Of a stretch of DNA of 64,000 bases, positions 9,410 through 16,671 are shown one piece after another. Source of the DNA: Anaerotruncus sp. MC2020 (GTDB lineage: Bacteria; Bacillota; Clostridia; Oscillospirales; Ruminococcaceae); the NCBI GenBank assembly GCA_000701945.1, contig KL370840.1:62001-126000 (forward strand), given 5' to 3'. A program made the position numbers and the translations under genes. Below the pieces are notes generated by a model. That model worked only from the letters and a program-made list of their open reading frames with translations. It made no database searches and was not told the DNA's origin. Within the stretch, counting starts at the first letter, position 1. Each line of letters opens with the position of its first letter.

Positions 9410-9432
9410 TGGTGGAGCATAGGGGATTCGAA
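9410..9432 (-). repeat. tRNA 3'-end remnant, candidate attachment site (left end of island)
   Basis: Read on the minus strand this is the T-loop, 3' acceptor strand and CCA of a tRNA (TTCGAATCCCC then TATGCTCCACCA). It matches the corresponding 23 bases of tRNA-Ala at 32075-32097 at 21 positions, with the last 17 identical. The rest of the tRNA is absent. Same orientation, with the intact tRNA at the far end, is what integration into a tRNA 3' end leaves. Around it, 9191-9582 holds no gene that I can support. Confidence 0.6.
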
Positions 9433-9549
9433 ATGAGCAAGAGCCTTTTCGTTATTTTTAGTAAAACACGAAAATGGCTGTATTTCGCGGGATTTTAACT
9501 GTTTGCTTTTAGTGGCTTCAAGCGGTTTTTAGCAGTTTTTGCTGCCAAT

Positions 9550-9571
9550 AAGTGGTTAACAAGTGGTTGAA
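9550..9571 (+). repeat. Tandem 11-base direct repeat near the left island end
   Basis: AAGTGGTTAAC is followed directly by AAGTGGTTGAA, giving an 11-base period. Short direct repeats next to an attachment site can be recombinase arm sites; here that is only a suggestion. Confidence 0.35.
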
Positions 9572-9582
9572 ATGGCGCGTTT

Positions 9583-10065
9583 CTATACCTCTACATTTTC
9601 CATTTCTTTTAGGAGATATGCATTCAGCAGTTTTTCGATAACCGCATCCTTTCTGTCAACGACTCTTTCACGAAAATCGAGTCTTTCATTCAGACTCTGA
9701 ATTTGCTCCTTCAGGTGAGCAACATTTTTTTCATACGCCGACTTCTGCTCCTCGAATTTTATCATCATAAACTCTATAGTCTGATTCTTGTCATGGATAA
9801 TCTGCTTCAAGGCACTAACGTCATCAAGCCCGCTCGAATCACCATACCAGTCAAGAAGCACATCAGCAAGAGGAGCTATTGAATCCTGATAACGAAAATT
9901 GAAATCCTCTGAGCCTTCTGAAAACACTCTTTTTACTGTCGCTTCCGACACGAACTTTCCTTTTTCCTCAAGAAGGTCCATTATCTTGGATATTGACAAT
10001 CCCTGTTCTGCTTTGACTCTTTTTAGACGATTGATGGTTGATTTTTTAAGCTTTTCAAGTTCCAT
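9583..10065 (-). CDS. HTH-domain protein with coiled-coil tail, unknown function
   Basis: 160 residues. The N-terminal 55 residues look like a helix-turn-helix of the XRE-like kind (LKRVKAEQGLSISKIMDLL, then SEATVKRVFSEG as the second helix pair). Residues about 85-150 are strongly helical and charged with heptad spacing, predicting a coiled coil and probably dimerisation. I do not recognise a named family. It is transcribed from a TTGTTA/TATAAT promoter that overlaps the divergent promoter of the Spo0A-C-like gene, so the two may cross-regulate. Similar small HTH-coiled-coil proteins often sit on mobile elements. Confidence 0.75.
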   Translation of the reverse strand: MELEKLKKSTINRLKRVKAEQGLSISKIMDLLEEKGKFVSEATVKRVFSEGSEDFNFRYQDSIAPLADVLLDWYGDSSGLDDVSALKQIIHDKNQTIEFMMIKFEEQKSAYEKNVAHLKEQIQSLNERLDFRERVVDRKDAVIEKLLNAYLLKEMENVEV

Positions 10066-10130
10066 TTTTTAGTATTGTCCTTTCTTTGTCTCTTTTGTGG
10101 TTAATAAAATTAGACTGTAATTATACAGAT

Positions 10131-10176
10131 ATTATACCAAAATGAGCTTGATAATAACAAATTGGTATAGTATAAT
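10131..10176. promoter_or_regulatory. Overlapping divergent promoters
   Basis: Rightward: TTGATA at 10148-10153, 17 bases, TATAAT at 10171-10176. Leftward: TTGTTA (complement of 10155-10160), 18 bases, TATAAT (complement of 10131-10136). The two -35 elements lie side by side, so RNA polymerase cannot readily occupy both at once. The rightward start would leave about 220 bases of leader before 10405, including AAGGAGG near 10290 that is not followed by an obvious start codon. Confidence 0.7.
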
Positions 10177-10343
10177 ACAAATACTGGCAAATCTCGCGGA
10201 GGAATAATAAGCTGAATAATTCCTATGTAAATAATTTGATATTAAAATTATAACACATTCCGCATAATATGTCAACAATTAATTTTTAAGGAGGAAAGTA
10301 CTTTATCAACTAAATAATAGTTTTTTTGCTTAATATGTGTAGT

Positions 10344-10359
10344 AATTGTCGGGACAATT
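10344..10359. promoter_or_regulatory. Palindrome upstream of the Spo0A-C-like gene, possible operator
   Basis: AATTGTC, GG, GACAATT: two perfect 7-base arms, 45 bases before the start codon. The half site TTGTC resembles the core of the Spo0A box (TTTGTCRAA), so it could be an autoregulatory site; this is inference. Confidence 0.45.
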
Positions 10360-10404
10360 CAGCTTTATATTTCCCGACCAAAATCAATTCAAAGGAGAAT
10401 AAAA

Positions 10405-10824
10405 ATGCTTTCATCAATTACAAATCTCGAAAACACCAACATCTATCATTTCCCAAGCTGCAGGAAACATCTTGAAGCAAGAAACAGATCATTTGACGCC
10501 GAACTCGCAGCCAGTAACTTTGTAAAAATGATAGGTATACGTCCTAATCTTTTGGGCTACAAGCTGCTCGTCACAGCAATTGTCGAGGCACTGAAACAAA
10601 GCAATACACTTACACCGCTCTCAAAAAACATATATCCTACTATTGCGAAACAGTATAGTGTACCCGTTAAGGCTGTTGAGAGAAATATTCGTAGAGCCAT
10701 TGAATCCGCGTACATATACGACCCTGAACGTCTAACCTCCGTCTTTCACTATAAAACTGGCAAGCCATATGTGACAGAAGTCATCTCTATTGCCGTAGAA
10801 ACAATAAAATTCGAGTGTTTATAA
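10405..10824 (+). CDS. Stand-alone Spo0A C-terminal-like DNA-binding protein
   Basis: 139 residues with no receiver domain. Residues about 40-115 follow the Spo0A effector domain: IGIRPNLLGYKLLVTAI, then NIYPTIAKQYSVPVKAVERN and IRRAIESAY, the last two containing the recognition helix motif VERxIRxAIE. Spo0A is normally about 260 residues with an N-terminal phosphorylated receiver, so this copy cannot be controlled by phosphorelay in the usual way. AAAGGAG is 8 bases before the ATG. The gene sits opposite a divergent HTH gene and next to a TTGTC palindrome. Likely a transcription regulator of the surrounding accessory region; whether it touches the sporulation regulon is unknown. Confidence 0.8.
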   Translation: MLSSITNLENTNIYHFPSCRKHLEARNRSFDAELAASNFVKMIGIRPNLLGYKLLVTAIVEALKQSNTLTPLSKNIYPTIAKQYSVPVKAVERNIRRAIESAYIYDPERLTSVFHYKTGKPYVTEVISIAVETIKFECL

Positions 10825-10843
10825 TACCGATATAATCAGAAAC

Positions 10844-10865
10844 AGGCATATCCATAGATATGCCT
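10844..10865. repeat. Inverted repeat after the Spo0A-C-like gene
   Basis: AGGCATATC, CATA, GATATGCCT: a perfect 9-base stem 20 bases past the stop codon. No T-run follows on the plus strand, so it is a weak terminator at best. The bases from here to 10988 hold no gene I can support. Confidence 0.5.
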
Positions 10866-10988
10866 GGGCTGGCTCACCACGCTGCCTGACTCCTGCCTAT
10901 CCAAGATTTTGGGTATTCTCCGACTGCACATTTCTTGACAATTCCAATTATGGATGGCTGGACTAACCTCAGCAAAATAAGTATATAA

Positions 10989-11022
10989 AAAGGCTGAGTG
11001 GCATTAAAACCACTCAGCCTTT
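10989..11022 (-). terminator. Terminator of the leftward GtrA operon
   Basis: Thirteen-base stem AAAGGCTGAGTGG / CCACTCAGCCTTT around an 8-base loop; read leftward it continues into TTTTTATA. It could also stop rightward transcripts from the Spo0A-C-like gene. Confidence 0.85.
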
Positions 11023-11028
11023 GCTGGT

Positions 11029-11190
11029 TTAGCTTGCTTTCAGTCTGCACCATTCAAGCTGGATATACTGTTCTTTCTTGAGTGTGACCTTCTTACCTTT
11101 TTCGATGCAGTAGTTATGGCTGTTGAAGTCATTTTGACATGCATATATTATTTCTTGATATGTTTTCCTATTGTTCCTGCTTCGTATCTA
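11029..11190 (-). pseudogene. C-terminal fragment of an unidentified protein
   Basis: About 50 open codons end in a TAA at 11029 and encode a plausible protein tail (NDFNSHNYCIEKGKKVTLKK, then QYIQLEWCRLKAS) but there is no in-frame ATG and the frame opens only inside the end of the GtrA gene. The most economical reading is the surviving 3' end of a gene whose front was replaced when the GtrA cassette arrived. Family not recognised. Confidence 0.35.
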
Positions 11191-11569
11191 TCGTTTTACC
11201 GAATACAAAATAGCGGTCATATAAATACTCGGTTACAAGATTGAGCGCCATATTCAAACCCGTAACAATAAGATCGTTCACCTCTTTTGTTTCGGCTAAA
11301 TAGTTGCCGAGTATAGTTGTGGCTGGAGTGAACACCGCATAAAAGCACGCAACCTTCAGCATTGCAATTGGTACATTGTTTGCAGATCTGAATGTGAACT
11401 CACGATTTAATGTGAAATTCCAGAGTACAGAAAGGATCAGGGCTATCAGATATTTAGGCCAGTATTGCCAATTCGTGAAATGATCCAGTGCGGCAAAGGA
11501 AATAAATTCTATGACACCTGCTGATATAGAAAACAGCACAAACTTTATAACTCTTATTCGTTCCTTCAA
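11168..11569 (-). CDS. GtrA-family membrane protein
   Basis: 133 residues, four predicted membrane segments, with the family-typical N-terminal KFVLFSISAGVIEF, central WNFTLNREFTF and C-terminal YLYDRYFVFG motifs. GtrA proteins take part in moving or using lipid-linked sugars in cell-surface glycan assembly. The likely start is TTG at 11569, since GGAAG lies about 9 bases upstream and no ATG fits. It is the last gene of a leftward operon after a FGGY kinase, a HAD phosphatase and a MATE-type transporter. GtrA next to HAD-IB phosphatases is a recurring arrangement in clostridia as far as I recall. Confidence 0.88.
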   Translation of the reverse strand: MKERIRVIKFVLFSISAGVIEFISFAALDHFTNWQYWPKYLIALILSVLWNFTLNREFTFRSANNVPIAMLKVACFYAVFTPATTILGNYLAETKEVNDLIVTGLNMALNLVTEYLYDRYFVFGKTIDTKQEQ

Positions 11570-11602
11570 GGTTGTTCTTCCTTTTTGATTTCAGGGATAA
11601 TA

Positions 11603-13198
11603 TCAAATCTCGTTCAGAGCTTTGAAATGCTTGGCGTTACTCTTATACAACCTGCGGAACACCTGATAATTACGGTCATAGACTGCTTTATTCTCCATGT
11701 TGGGACGATAGACAGCCTTGACAGGTATCATTTTACCCGCTTTTTCCGGTGAATCAATCATTTTCATTCCAAGTGCTATAAGTAAAGCAGCACCGACCGT
11801 TCCGGCATTCTGCGGATCATCAATCGTTTCGATTACTCTGCCTGTGATATCCGCAAGCATCTGACAGGTCACGCAGGAAAGCGCACCGCCGCCCACAAAT
11901 CGTATCGTATCCGAGGTCTTTATCTTTGCCGATTCGCACTCAAGCAGCCACCGCAGATGAAAACAGATTCCTTCCAACACTGCTCTTATCATATCTCGTT
12001 TTCCGATTTCAAGTTTCAGGTTAAAGAACATACCTGCCGCGCATGAATCCTCGAACGGGCTTCTGTTTCCGTGAAGCCACGGTGTAAATATCACGCCTTT
12101 TGAGCCCGGTGGTACACGACTGACCTCGTCCGACAAATAATCGTATAAGCTCTTGTATTTCTTTTCATGGTCATCTGAAATGCTTATTTTCTGTGAATAC
12201 ACACCCACCTCGTCAAGTGCAAGATGATCCCGGACCCATTCAAAGCATTTTCCGGCTGTTTCAAGTTCTGCATAGTAATGGAAATGTCCCTTCAGGCCTG
12301 ACATAACCCCTGTCATACTACATAATGGGTCTACAGCCTGATGATCCATCAGTGTAACTACCCAACCTGATGTACCGATATAGATGTGCGTTTGACCGAC
12401 CTTAGTACAACCAGCTCCGATGCCTGTCAATGTTGCGTCTCCACCTCCGCCGAAAACAGGTATGCCCTCCGGAAGTCCGAGCTCTTCCGCCGCTTTCGCA
12501 GTCAGCTTTCCTGCCTCATCGGTACACTCGATAAGGTCAGGAAGGTGTTCGGGCTTCACACCGTACATTTTTGCAAGACCGATATTCCACCCCTCTTTGC
12601 CTTTTCGGGTATCATACAGAAAAGTGGAAAAAGCCGAATCTACAGTTCTTACGATGTTTCCGGTACATCGGGCTATAAGATAATCATTAACATCTAGCCA
12701 CTTATAAACCTTGGCGAAAATATCAGGCTCGTTCTTCTCGACCCACTTATATTTATAAACGGGGTCTTTTACACTCATCGAGGCAGTCTTGTTGATACAC
12801 AGGTTTCTTATCAGCTTGAAAGCATTGCAGCCCGAGATCTTGACGAGCCCCTTTCCAAGTCCTTCTTTGAATTCATTGACTGCTCGTGTATCAAGATAGC
12901 TCATGGGGCGGCGCAGTGCGTTTCCGTGTTTATCTACCAGCACCACTCCCTGCATTTGTGTACAGAAGGATATACCCGCTATATCCGAGGGCTTAACGTC
13001 TGTCTTGTTAAAAAGTCCCCTTGTGGTTTTGGTGATCGCATTCCACCATTCTTCCGTATCCTGCTCTGCACCGCCGTTTTCAAGGATATAAAGACCATAT
13101 TCAGCATTTGTGTGACATATGAGACGTATGGTACTGCTTATTTCAAAAAGACAAGTCTTGACTGCGCTTGTCCCGAAATCATAAACTATTACATACAT
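11603..13198 (-). CDS. FGGY-family carbohydrate kinase (xylulokinase-like)
   Basis: 531 residues. It opens with the phosphate-binding motif YDFGTSAVKTCLF, has the substrate-site region ISFCTQMQGVVL and a glycine-rich second nucleotide motif GGGGDATLTGIGAG, and toward the C terminus RFVGGGALSCVTCQMLADIT followed by NAGTVGAALL, the FGGY_C signatures. Such kinases phosphorylate sugars or polyols such as xylulose, ribulose or erythritol; the substrate cannot be fixed from sequence. It lies 17 bases after the HAD phosphatase gene. Together they could interconvert a polyol or pentose and its phosphate, feeding a surface glycan handled by GtrA and the MATE-type exporter (inference). Confidence 0.9.
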   Translation of the reverse strand: MYVIVYDFGTSAVKTCLFEISSTIRLICHTNAEYGLYILENGGAEQDTEEWWNAITKTTRGLFNKTDVKPSDIAGISFCTQMQGVVLVDKHGNALRRPMSYLDTRAVNEFKEGLGKGLVKISGCNAFKLIRNLCINKTASMSVKDPVYKYKWVEKNEPDIFAKVYKWLDVNDYLIARCTGNIVRTVDSAFSTFLYDTRKGKEGWNIGLAKMYGVKPEHLPDLIECTDEAGKLTAKAAEELGLPEGIPVFGGGGDATLTGIGAGCTKVGQTHIYIGTSGWVVTLMDHQAVDPLCSMTGVMSGLKGHFHYYAELETAGKCFEWVRDHLALDEVGVYSQKISISDDHEKKYKSLYDYLSDEVSRVPPGSKGVIFTPWLHGNRSPFEDSCAAGMFFNLKLEIGKRDMIRAVLEGICFHLRWLLECESAKIKTSDTIRFVGGGALSCVTCQMLADITGRVIETIDDPQNAGTVGAALLIALGMKMIDSPEKAGKMIPVKAVYRPNMENKAVYDRNYQVFRRLYKSNAKHFKALNEI

Positions 13199-13215
13199 AA
13201 TTAATCCTCTGTTAT

Positions 13216-13845
13216 TCAGTCCAGATGTATATTTGTTCCCGAATCTATTTTTCGGCGAACCTCTTTCAAGGTTTCTTTGTCCATTTCAGGCCAGTCATTG
13301 ACCTTTTGCGCCTTATTGGTAATAAGATGAGCTTTTTCCGCACAAAGTGCGATGGGTGTATCAGAAAGAGAATCTGAATAGAAGTTATCTATCACCGGAA
13401 ATCCGTGATCTATCATATATCGTGCCTTTTCTTTTGCATACATCAGGTTATTGGTAAATACTCCGAATTCCCGGTCGTATTCCGAAGCCATGTAGTTTAC
13501 TCCGAGCCGTTTGGCTATCGGTGCGATGATACAGTCCGGTGACGCACTTATGATAAGATCATCCGACTTTTTCTGAGCGAGATACCACGCTGATATTCTT
13601 TTTTCGTGCTTATCCCAGAATTTTTCAATCTGAACATCGAAATCATCTATCATCCCGAGGAAGCTGAAAAAATGTCTTTCCAACTTGTATCTTGGCAGCT
13701 TTCCTTTTTTGTATAGTATCAGATTTTTGATCGCTTTTGGCACAAAGGTAAACCATAACTTAGGATGACGTTTTGCGCACCATAAAGCAAAGCTAACAGT
13801 ACAATCGGGATAATAAATCGTTCCGTCAAAGTCATATACATTCAT
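13216..13845 (-). CDS. HAD-IB family phosphatase
   Basis: 209 residues from the ATG at 13845, placed 7 bases after AGGAGG; an ATG one codon earlier is also possible. Motif I is VYDFDGTIYY with both catalytic aspartates within ten residues of the start, motif II is IISASP with the Ser, motif III involves Lys in YAKEKARYM, and motif IV is YSDSLSDTP. These define a phosphoserine-phosphatase-like HAD-IB enzyme hydrolysing a small phosphomonoester. The start overlaps the end of the MATE gene by 14 bases, so the two are translationally coupled. Its pairing with a sugar kinase and GtrA suggests sugar- or polyol-phosphate metabolism. Confidence 0.88.
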   Translation of the reverse strand: MNVYDFDGTIYYPDCTVSFALWCAKRHPKLWFTFVPKAIKNLILYKKGKLPRYKLERHFFSFLGMIDDFDVQIEKFWDKHEKRISAWYLAQKKSDDLIISASPDCIIAPIAKRLGVNYMASEYDREFGVFTNNLMYAKEKARYMIDHGFPVIDNFYSDSLSDTPIALCAEKAHLITNKAQKVNDWPEMDKETLKEVRRKIDSGTNIHLD

Positions 13846-15580
13846 CATTTCCCCTCCTTTGCCATTTTTCATTTTTTGAAAAACGGATCATGTTGCGGTT
13901 ATAGCCCGTTGTTACAAGATATGCCTTTTCTTTATGCGATTCCATAAGTCCGCTTAATATATAACCGCTCAGACCCTTGATTTCAAGATCGGGGTCTGTA
14001 AGGTCGAATAATTCGCCCGAATCGCGTTCTATAATAAAGACCGAATCGTCCTCAAAAAACAAGGAAATCTCAAATAGAAGCGGTTTTTTAGATCGTTTAT
14101 TCTTTTCAAGTATCGTAAGACCTATCTCCTCCACGAACAGTGCCGCATGATTTGCTGTCTTCTTTGGATAATCATGCGATGACAGGAGCTTCTCAACGCT
14201 TTCCGATAGTGACGCTGCCTTGTCAGCCGTAAGGATATCATCCATTACAACTATCTCCGAATCTATATCTTTAAGCAGATATGGGAAGTTATCCCTTCCG
14301 AACCGCAGATATACAAATAAGTACGCAGAGATCAGCGTCATCAGCGAAGCAGCGATAAAGCCTGCCCACATTCCTTTGATCCCGAAAAACAATGATCCAA
14401 GTATCGGAAAAACAATGTAGAGCAATCCGTTTTGAAGTATTGCAATACACGTTGCCATACGAATGCGGTCGATAAGCATATAGTAGGAAGTTGTGAGCGA
14501 TACGACGCTGCATAGCGTAAAGCCAATTGAAACGATGCGGATCGCAGTCATTGACGGCGCAAGTGCTTCTCCGCTTGTGATACCGAACAGACCGCAGAAT
14601 TGTTTTGAAAAAATGCATATAAGCAGCGTTGCAATTACTCCTTCAAGAACGGCTGCCTTCAATGCTGCTCTCATGACTCGCTTTATCAGAACATGGTTTT
14701 TCTCGCCGAAGTATGTGCCTATCAGTGGCTGCATCGCCATTCCGACTCCGTCAAGCACAACGCTGAATTCTATCAGGCTGACGACCACCGCAAGCGTGAT
14801 AAGACCTGTTTCACCGTAATGATTTGAAACAAATCCTATCATCACGTAATCCATTAGTGCCCAGCAAAGATATACGGAAGAATCTACGATACTGTAGCGG
14901 GATGTCAGCAGGAAGTCCTTGAAAGAGAGATGCCATACAAAATGGAGCGTGTTTCCCTTTCGGAAATAATGCCAGCAGCAGGCCAGGATACCAAGCCCGT
15001 TGCCAATCACAGAGCCAAGTATGATACCCGTCATTCCCATGAATTTCGTCAGTACGACCGAACAAACGATATTTCCACCGATTTGGAATCCATAGCAGAT
15101 ATTATTGCAAAGCTCATCACCGTCACTGTAAACCATTTGTTCAAGATAAAATATAACAATTGTGAAGAAAGCATTGATTGGAGCAAGACGATAGTATCTG
15201 AGCGCCTGCTCTAGCAGTTCACCCTTGATACCGCCTATGCTGAAATAAGTATCCTGTATCAGAAAGATCGTGAGAGCTGAGATAAGCCCTATTGAAATAC
15301 TGATGATTAAACCTTGTCCGTATATCTCATCGGCTCGTTTCTTTCGCATAGCGCCAATCTCTCTGGTGAAAACGATACCCACGCCTGTTGATACAAGGTC
15401 CCCGAAAAATGTAACAATGCCTGTGACGGGTGTGATCGCATTGATCGCAGCAACTCCGGTCTCTCCGATAAAGTATCCCGCAATGATACTGTCGCAAAGC
15501 AGCATTATGTACATGACCGCCTTTGTGAATGTTCCCGATATAAACATAGAACCGAATTTTCGTTCACAGAATCCTTTCAT
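13832..15580 (-). CDS. MATE-family transporter with C-terminal HATPase-like domain
   Basis: 582 residues. Residues 1 to about 430 carry twelve predicted membrane segments with MATE features (IMLLCDSIIAGYFIGETG, later GVGMAMQPLIGTYFGEKN). A soluble tail of about 140 residues follows: FVEEIGLTILEKNK resembles the N-box, RDSGELFDLTD a G1-like box, and GLSGYILSGL a G2-like box of RsbW-type GHKL ATPases. MATE transporters use Na+ or H+ gradients and do not hydrolyse ATP, so this tail is probably regulatory or sensory. AAAGGAG precedes the ATG. First gene of the MATE, HAD, FGGY kinase, GtrA operon. Transported compound unknown; the tail assignment is tentative. Confidence 0.82.
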   Translation of the reverse strand: MKGFCERKFGSMFISGTFTKAVMYIMLLCDSIIAGYFIGETGVAAINAITPVTGIVTFFGDLVSTGVGIVFTREIGAMRKKRADEIYGQGLIISISIGLISALTIFLIQDTYFSIGGIKGELLEQALRYYRLAPINAFFTIVIFYLEQMVYSDGDELCNNICYGFQIGGNIVCSVVLTKFMGMTGIILGSVIGNGLGILACCWHYFRKGNTLHFVWHLSFKDFLLTSRYSIVDSSVYLCWALMDYVMIGFVSNHYGETGLITLAVVVSLIEFSVVLDGVGMAMQPLIGTYFGEKNHVLIKRVMRAALKAAVLEGVIATLLICIFSKQFCGLFGITSGEALAPSMTAIRIVSIGFTLCSVVSLTTSYYMLIDRIRMATCIAILQNGLLYIVFPILGSLFFGIKGMWAGFIAASLMTLISAYLFVYLRFGRDNFPYLLKDIDSEIVVMDDILTADKAASLSESVEKLLSSHDYPKKTANHAALFVEEIGLTILEKNKRSKKPLLFEISLFFEDDSVFIIERDSGELFDLTDPDLEIKGLSGYILSGLMESHKEKAYLVTTGYNRNMIRFSKNEKWQRRGNDECI

Positions 15581-15602
15581 TTTTCTTCTCCTTTATTGCT
15601 GT

Positions 15603-15890
15603 TCAAATAATCAAAAACGCACTCTGAATAGCTAATATCGTCACATAGCTGTTCAAAGTACGTTTAAATAAATATAAAGGTAACGAAATGTCACAGCTAT
15701 AAGTTATTGCTTTTTTTCCATTTGTCTCCAGTCTAACCTCATAGATAACAGCATCTTCAGGAACCTCATCAATAGGCACGATACGATTATCAGGAACCGG
15801 AATGTCAGGAAAGAAGGCCGCCTCTCCGGATTTCAAGTATTTGCCCATTGCTACCGCAATATCTTCCATCATTGAAAGCAATGGTTTCAA
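15603..15890 (-). CDS. Small unidentified ORF, possibly a 5'-truncated gene
   Basis: 95 codons if a TTG start is accepted; ATG at residue 7 or 8 would also work, but neither has a ribosome binding site. The frame opens just after a TAA 48 bases upstream. The middle (AFFPDIPVPDNRIVPIDEVP) looks like genuine protein and the tail is hydrophobic. Its position between a GNAT gene and the MATE gene fits either a small real gene or the end of a lost one. No family recognised. Confidence 0.35.
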   Translation of the reverse strand: MKPLLSMMEDIAVAMGKYLKSGEAAFFPDIPVPDNRIVPIDEVPEDAVIYEVRLETNGKKAITYSCDISLPLYLFKRTLNSYVTILAIQSAFLII

Positions 15891-15936
15891 TTTCTCTGAT
15901 TCACTATTGTCAGATCCTGTAGCATAACGTTAATAC

Positions 15937-16656
15937 TCATAAATCCATTCTGAAGGTCCAGTTTCCGATAGATTTTTCGTTGTATTCAAGCATCTCTTCT
16001 TTAACAAGCGAGAATCCGTTATTTATATAAAAGTCCACGTTTTTCTCAGAATTAGTAGTTACGGTAATGATATTCCCGCCATTAGATCTAACCAAAGGAA
16101 TGAGGAAATCATGTATCGCACCCGATCCGATGCCCTGGCACTGATACTTAGGATCGACCGCCAGAAAATACAAGTGCCACCGAGGTTCTCGTATGCTTTT
16201 TACAACAGTTTCCGTTTTATCTGACAGTTCCATATACTTTAGGGTGTCTGTAAGCCCTATCCTCGCTATAACACCTGCCATTCCACTTACAGCATAATCC
16301 CAGAAACCAACTGTTTTGTCAGACGGTTTCTCAACGATCACGATAACTGTAACCTTTCCGTCAGCAACACCTACATAACAGTCATACTTGCGGATAGTGG
16401 CTTTGAATATCCCTTTCATCAGAACCTCATAAAAACTGCGCAGCTTTATCCCAGAGTTGAATCTGTCTTCGAAAGCTCCCCAAAACAGAGGATAGTTGAC
16501 AAAAGACTCAATAAAGACCTTTAGTGCAGCATTTTCATACGAACTGTCATACTTTTTATACTCAACCATATTCATTACCAGATCCGTTAGTTTTTGATTT
16601 TTCGTTCCCGAGAGAAAAGTACTGTCTTTTTCTTTGAAAAGACCGGATTTATACAT
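15937..16656 (-). CDS. GNAT-family N-acetyltransferase
   Basis: 239 residues if the first ATG is used. The C-terminal half carries the acetyl-CoA binding motif A: YFLAVDPKYQCQGIGSGAI (R/Q-x-x-G-x-G/A pattern), followed by ITVTTNSEKNVDFYINNGF, the motif B region. The N-terminal 28 residues are poorly conserved in style and an internal Met (MNMVEYKKYDSS) could be the true start; ribosome binding sites are weak at both. The family acetylates amines on small molecules or proteins; substrate unknown. It follows the SPKTG surface-protein gene on the same strand by 15 bases. Confidence 0.85.
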   Translation of the reverse strand: MYKSGLFKEKDSTFLSGTKNQKLTDLVMNMVEYKKYDSSYENAALKVFIESFVNYPLFWGAFEDRFNSGIKLRSFYEVLMKGIFKATIRKYDCYVGVADGKVTVIVIVEKPSDKTVGFWDYAVSGMAGVIARIGLTDTLKYMELSDKTETVVKSIREPRWHLYFLAVDPKYQCQGIGSGAIHDFLIPLVRSNGGNIITVTTNSEKNVDFYINNGFSLVKEEMLEYNEKSIGNWTFRMDL

Positions 16657-16671
16657 AGCGCCCTTTTGAGG

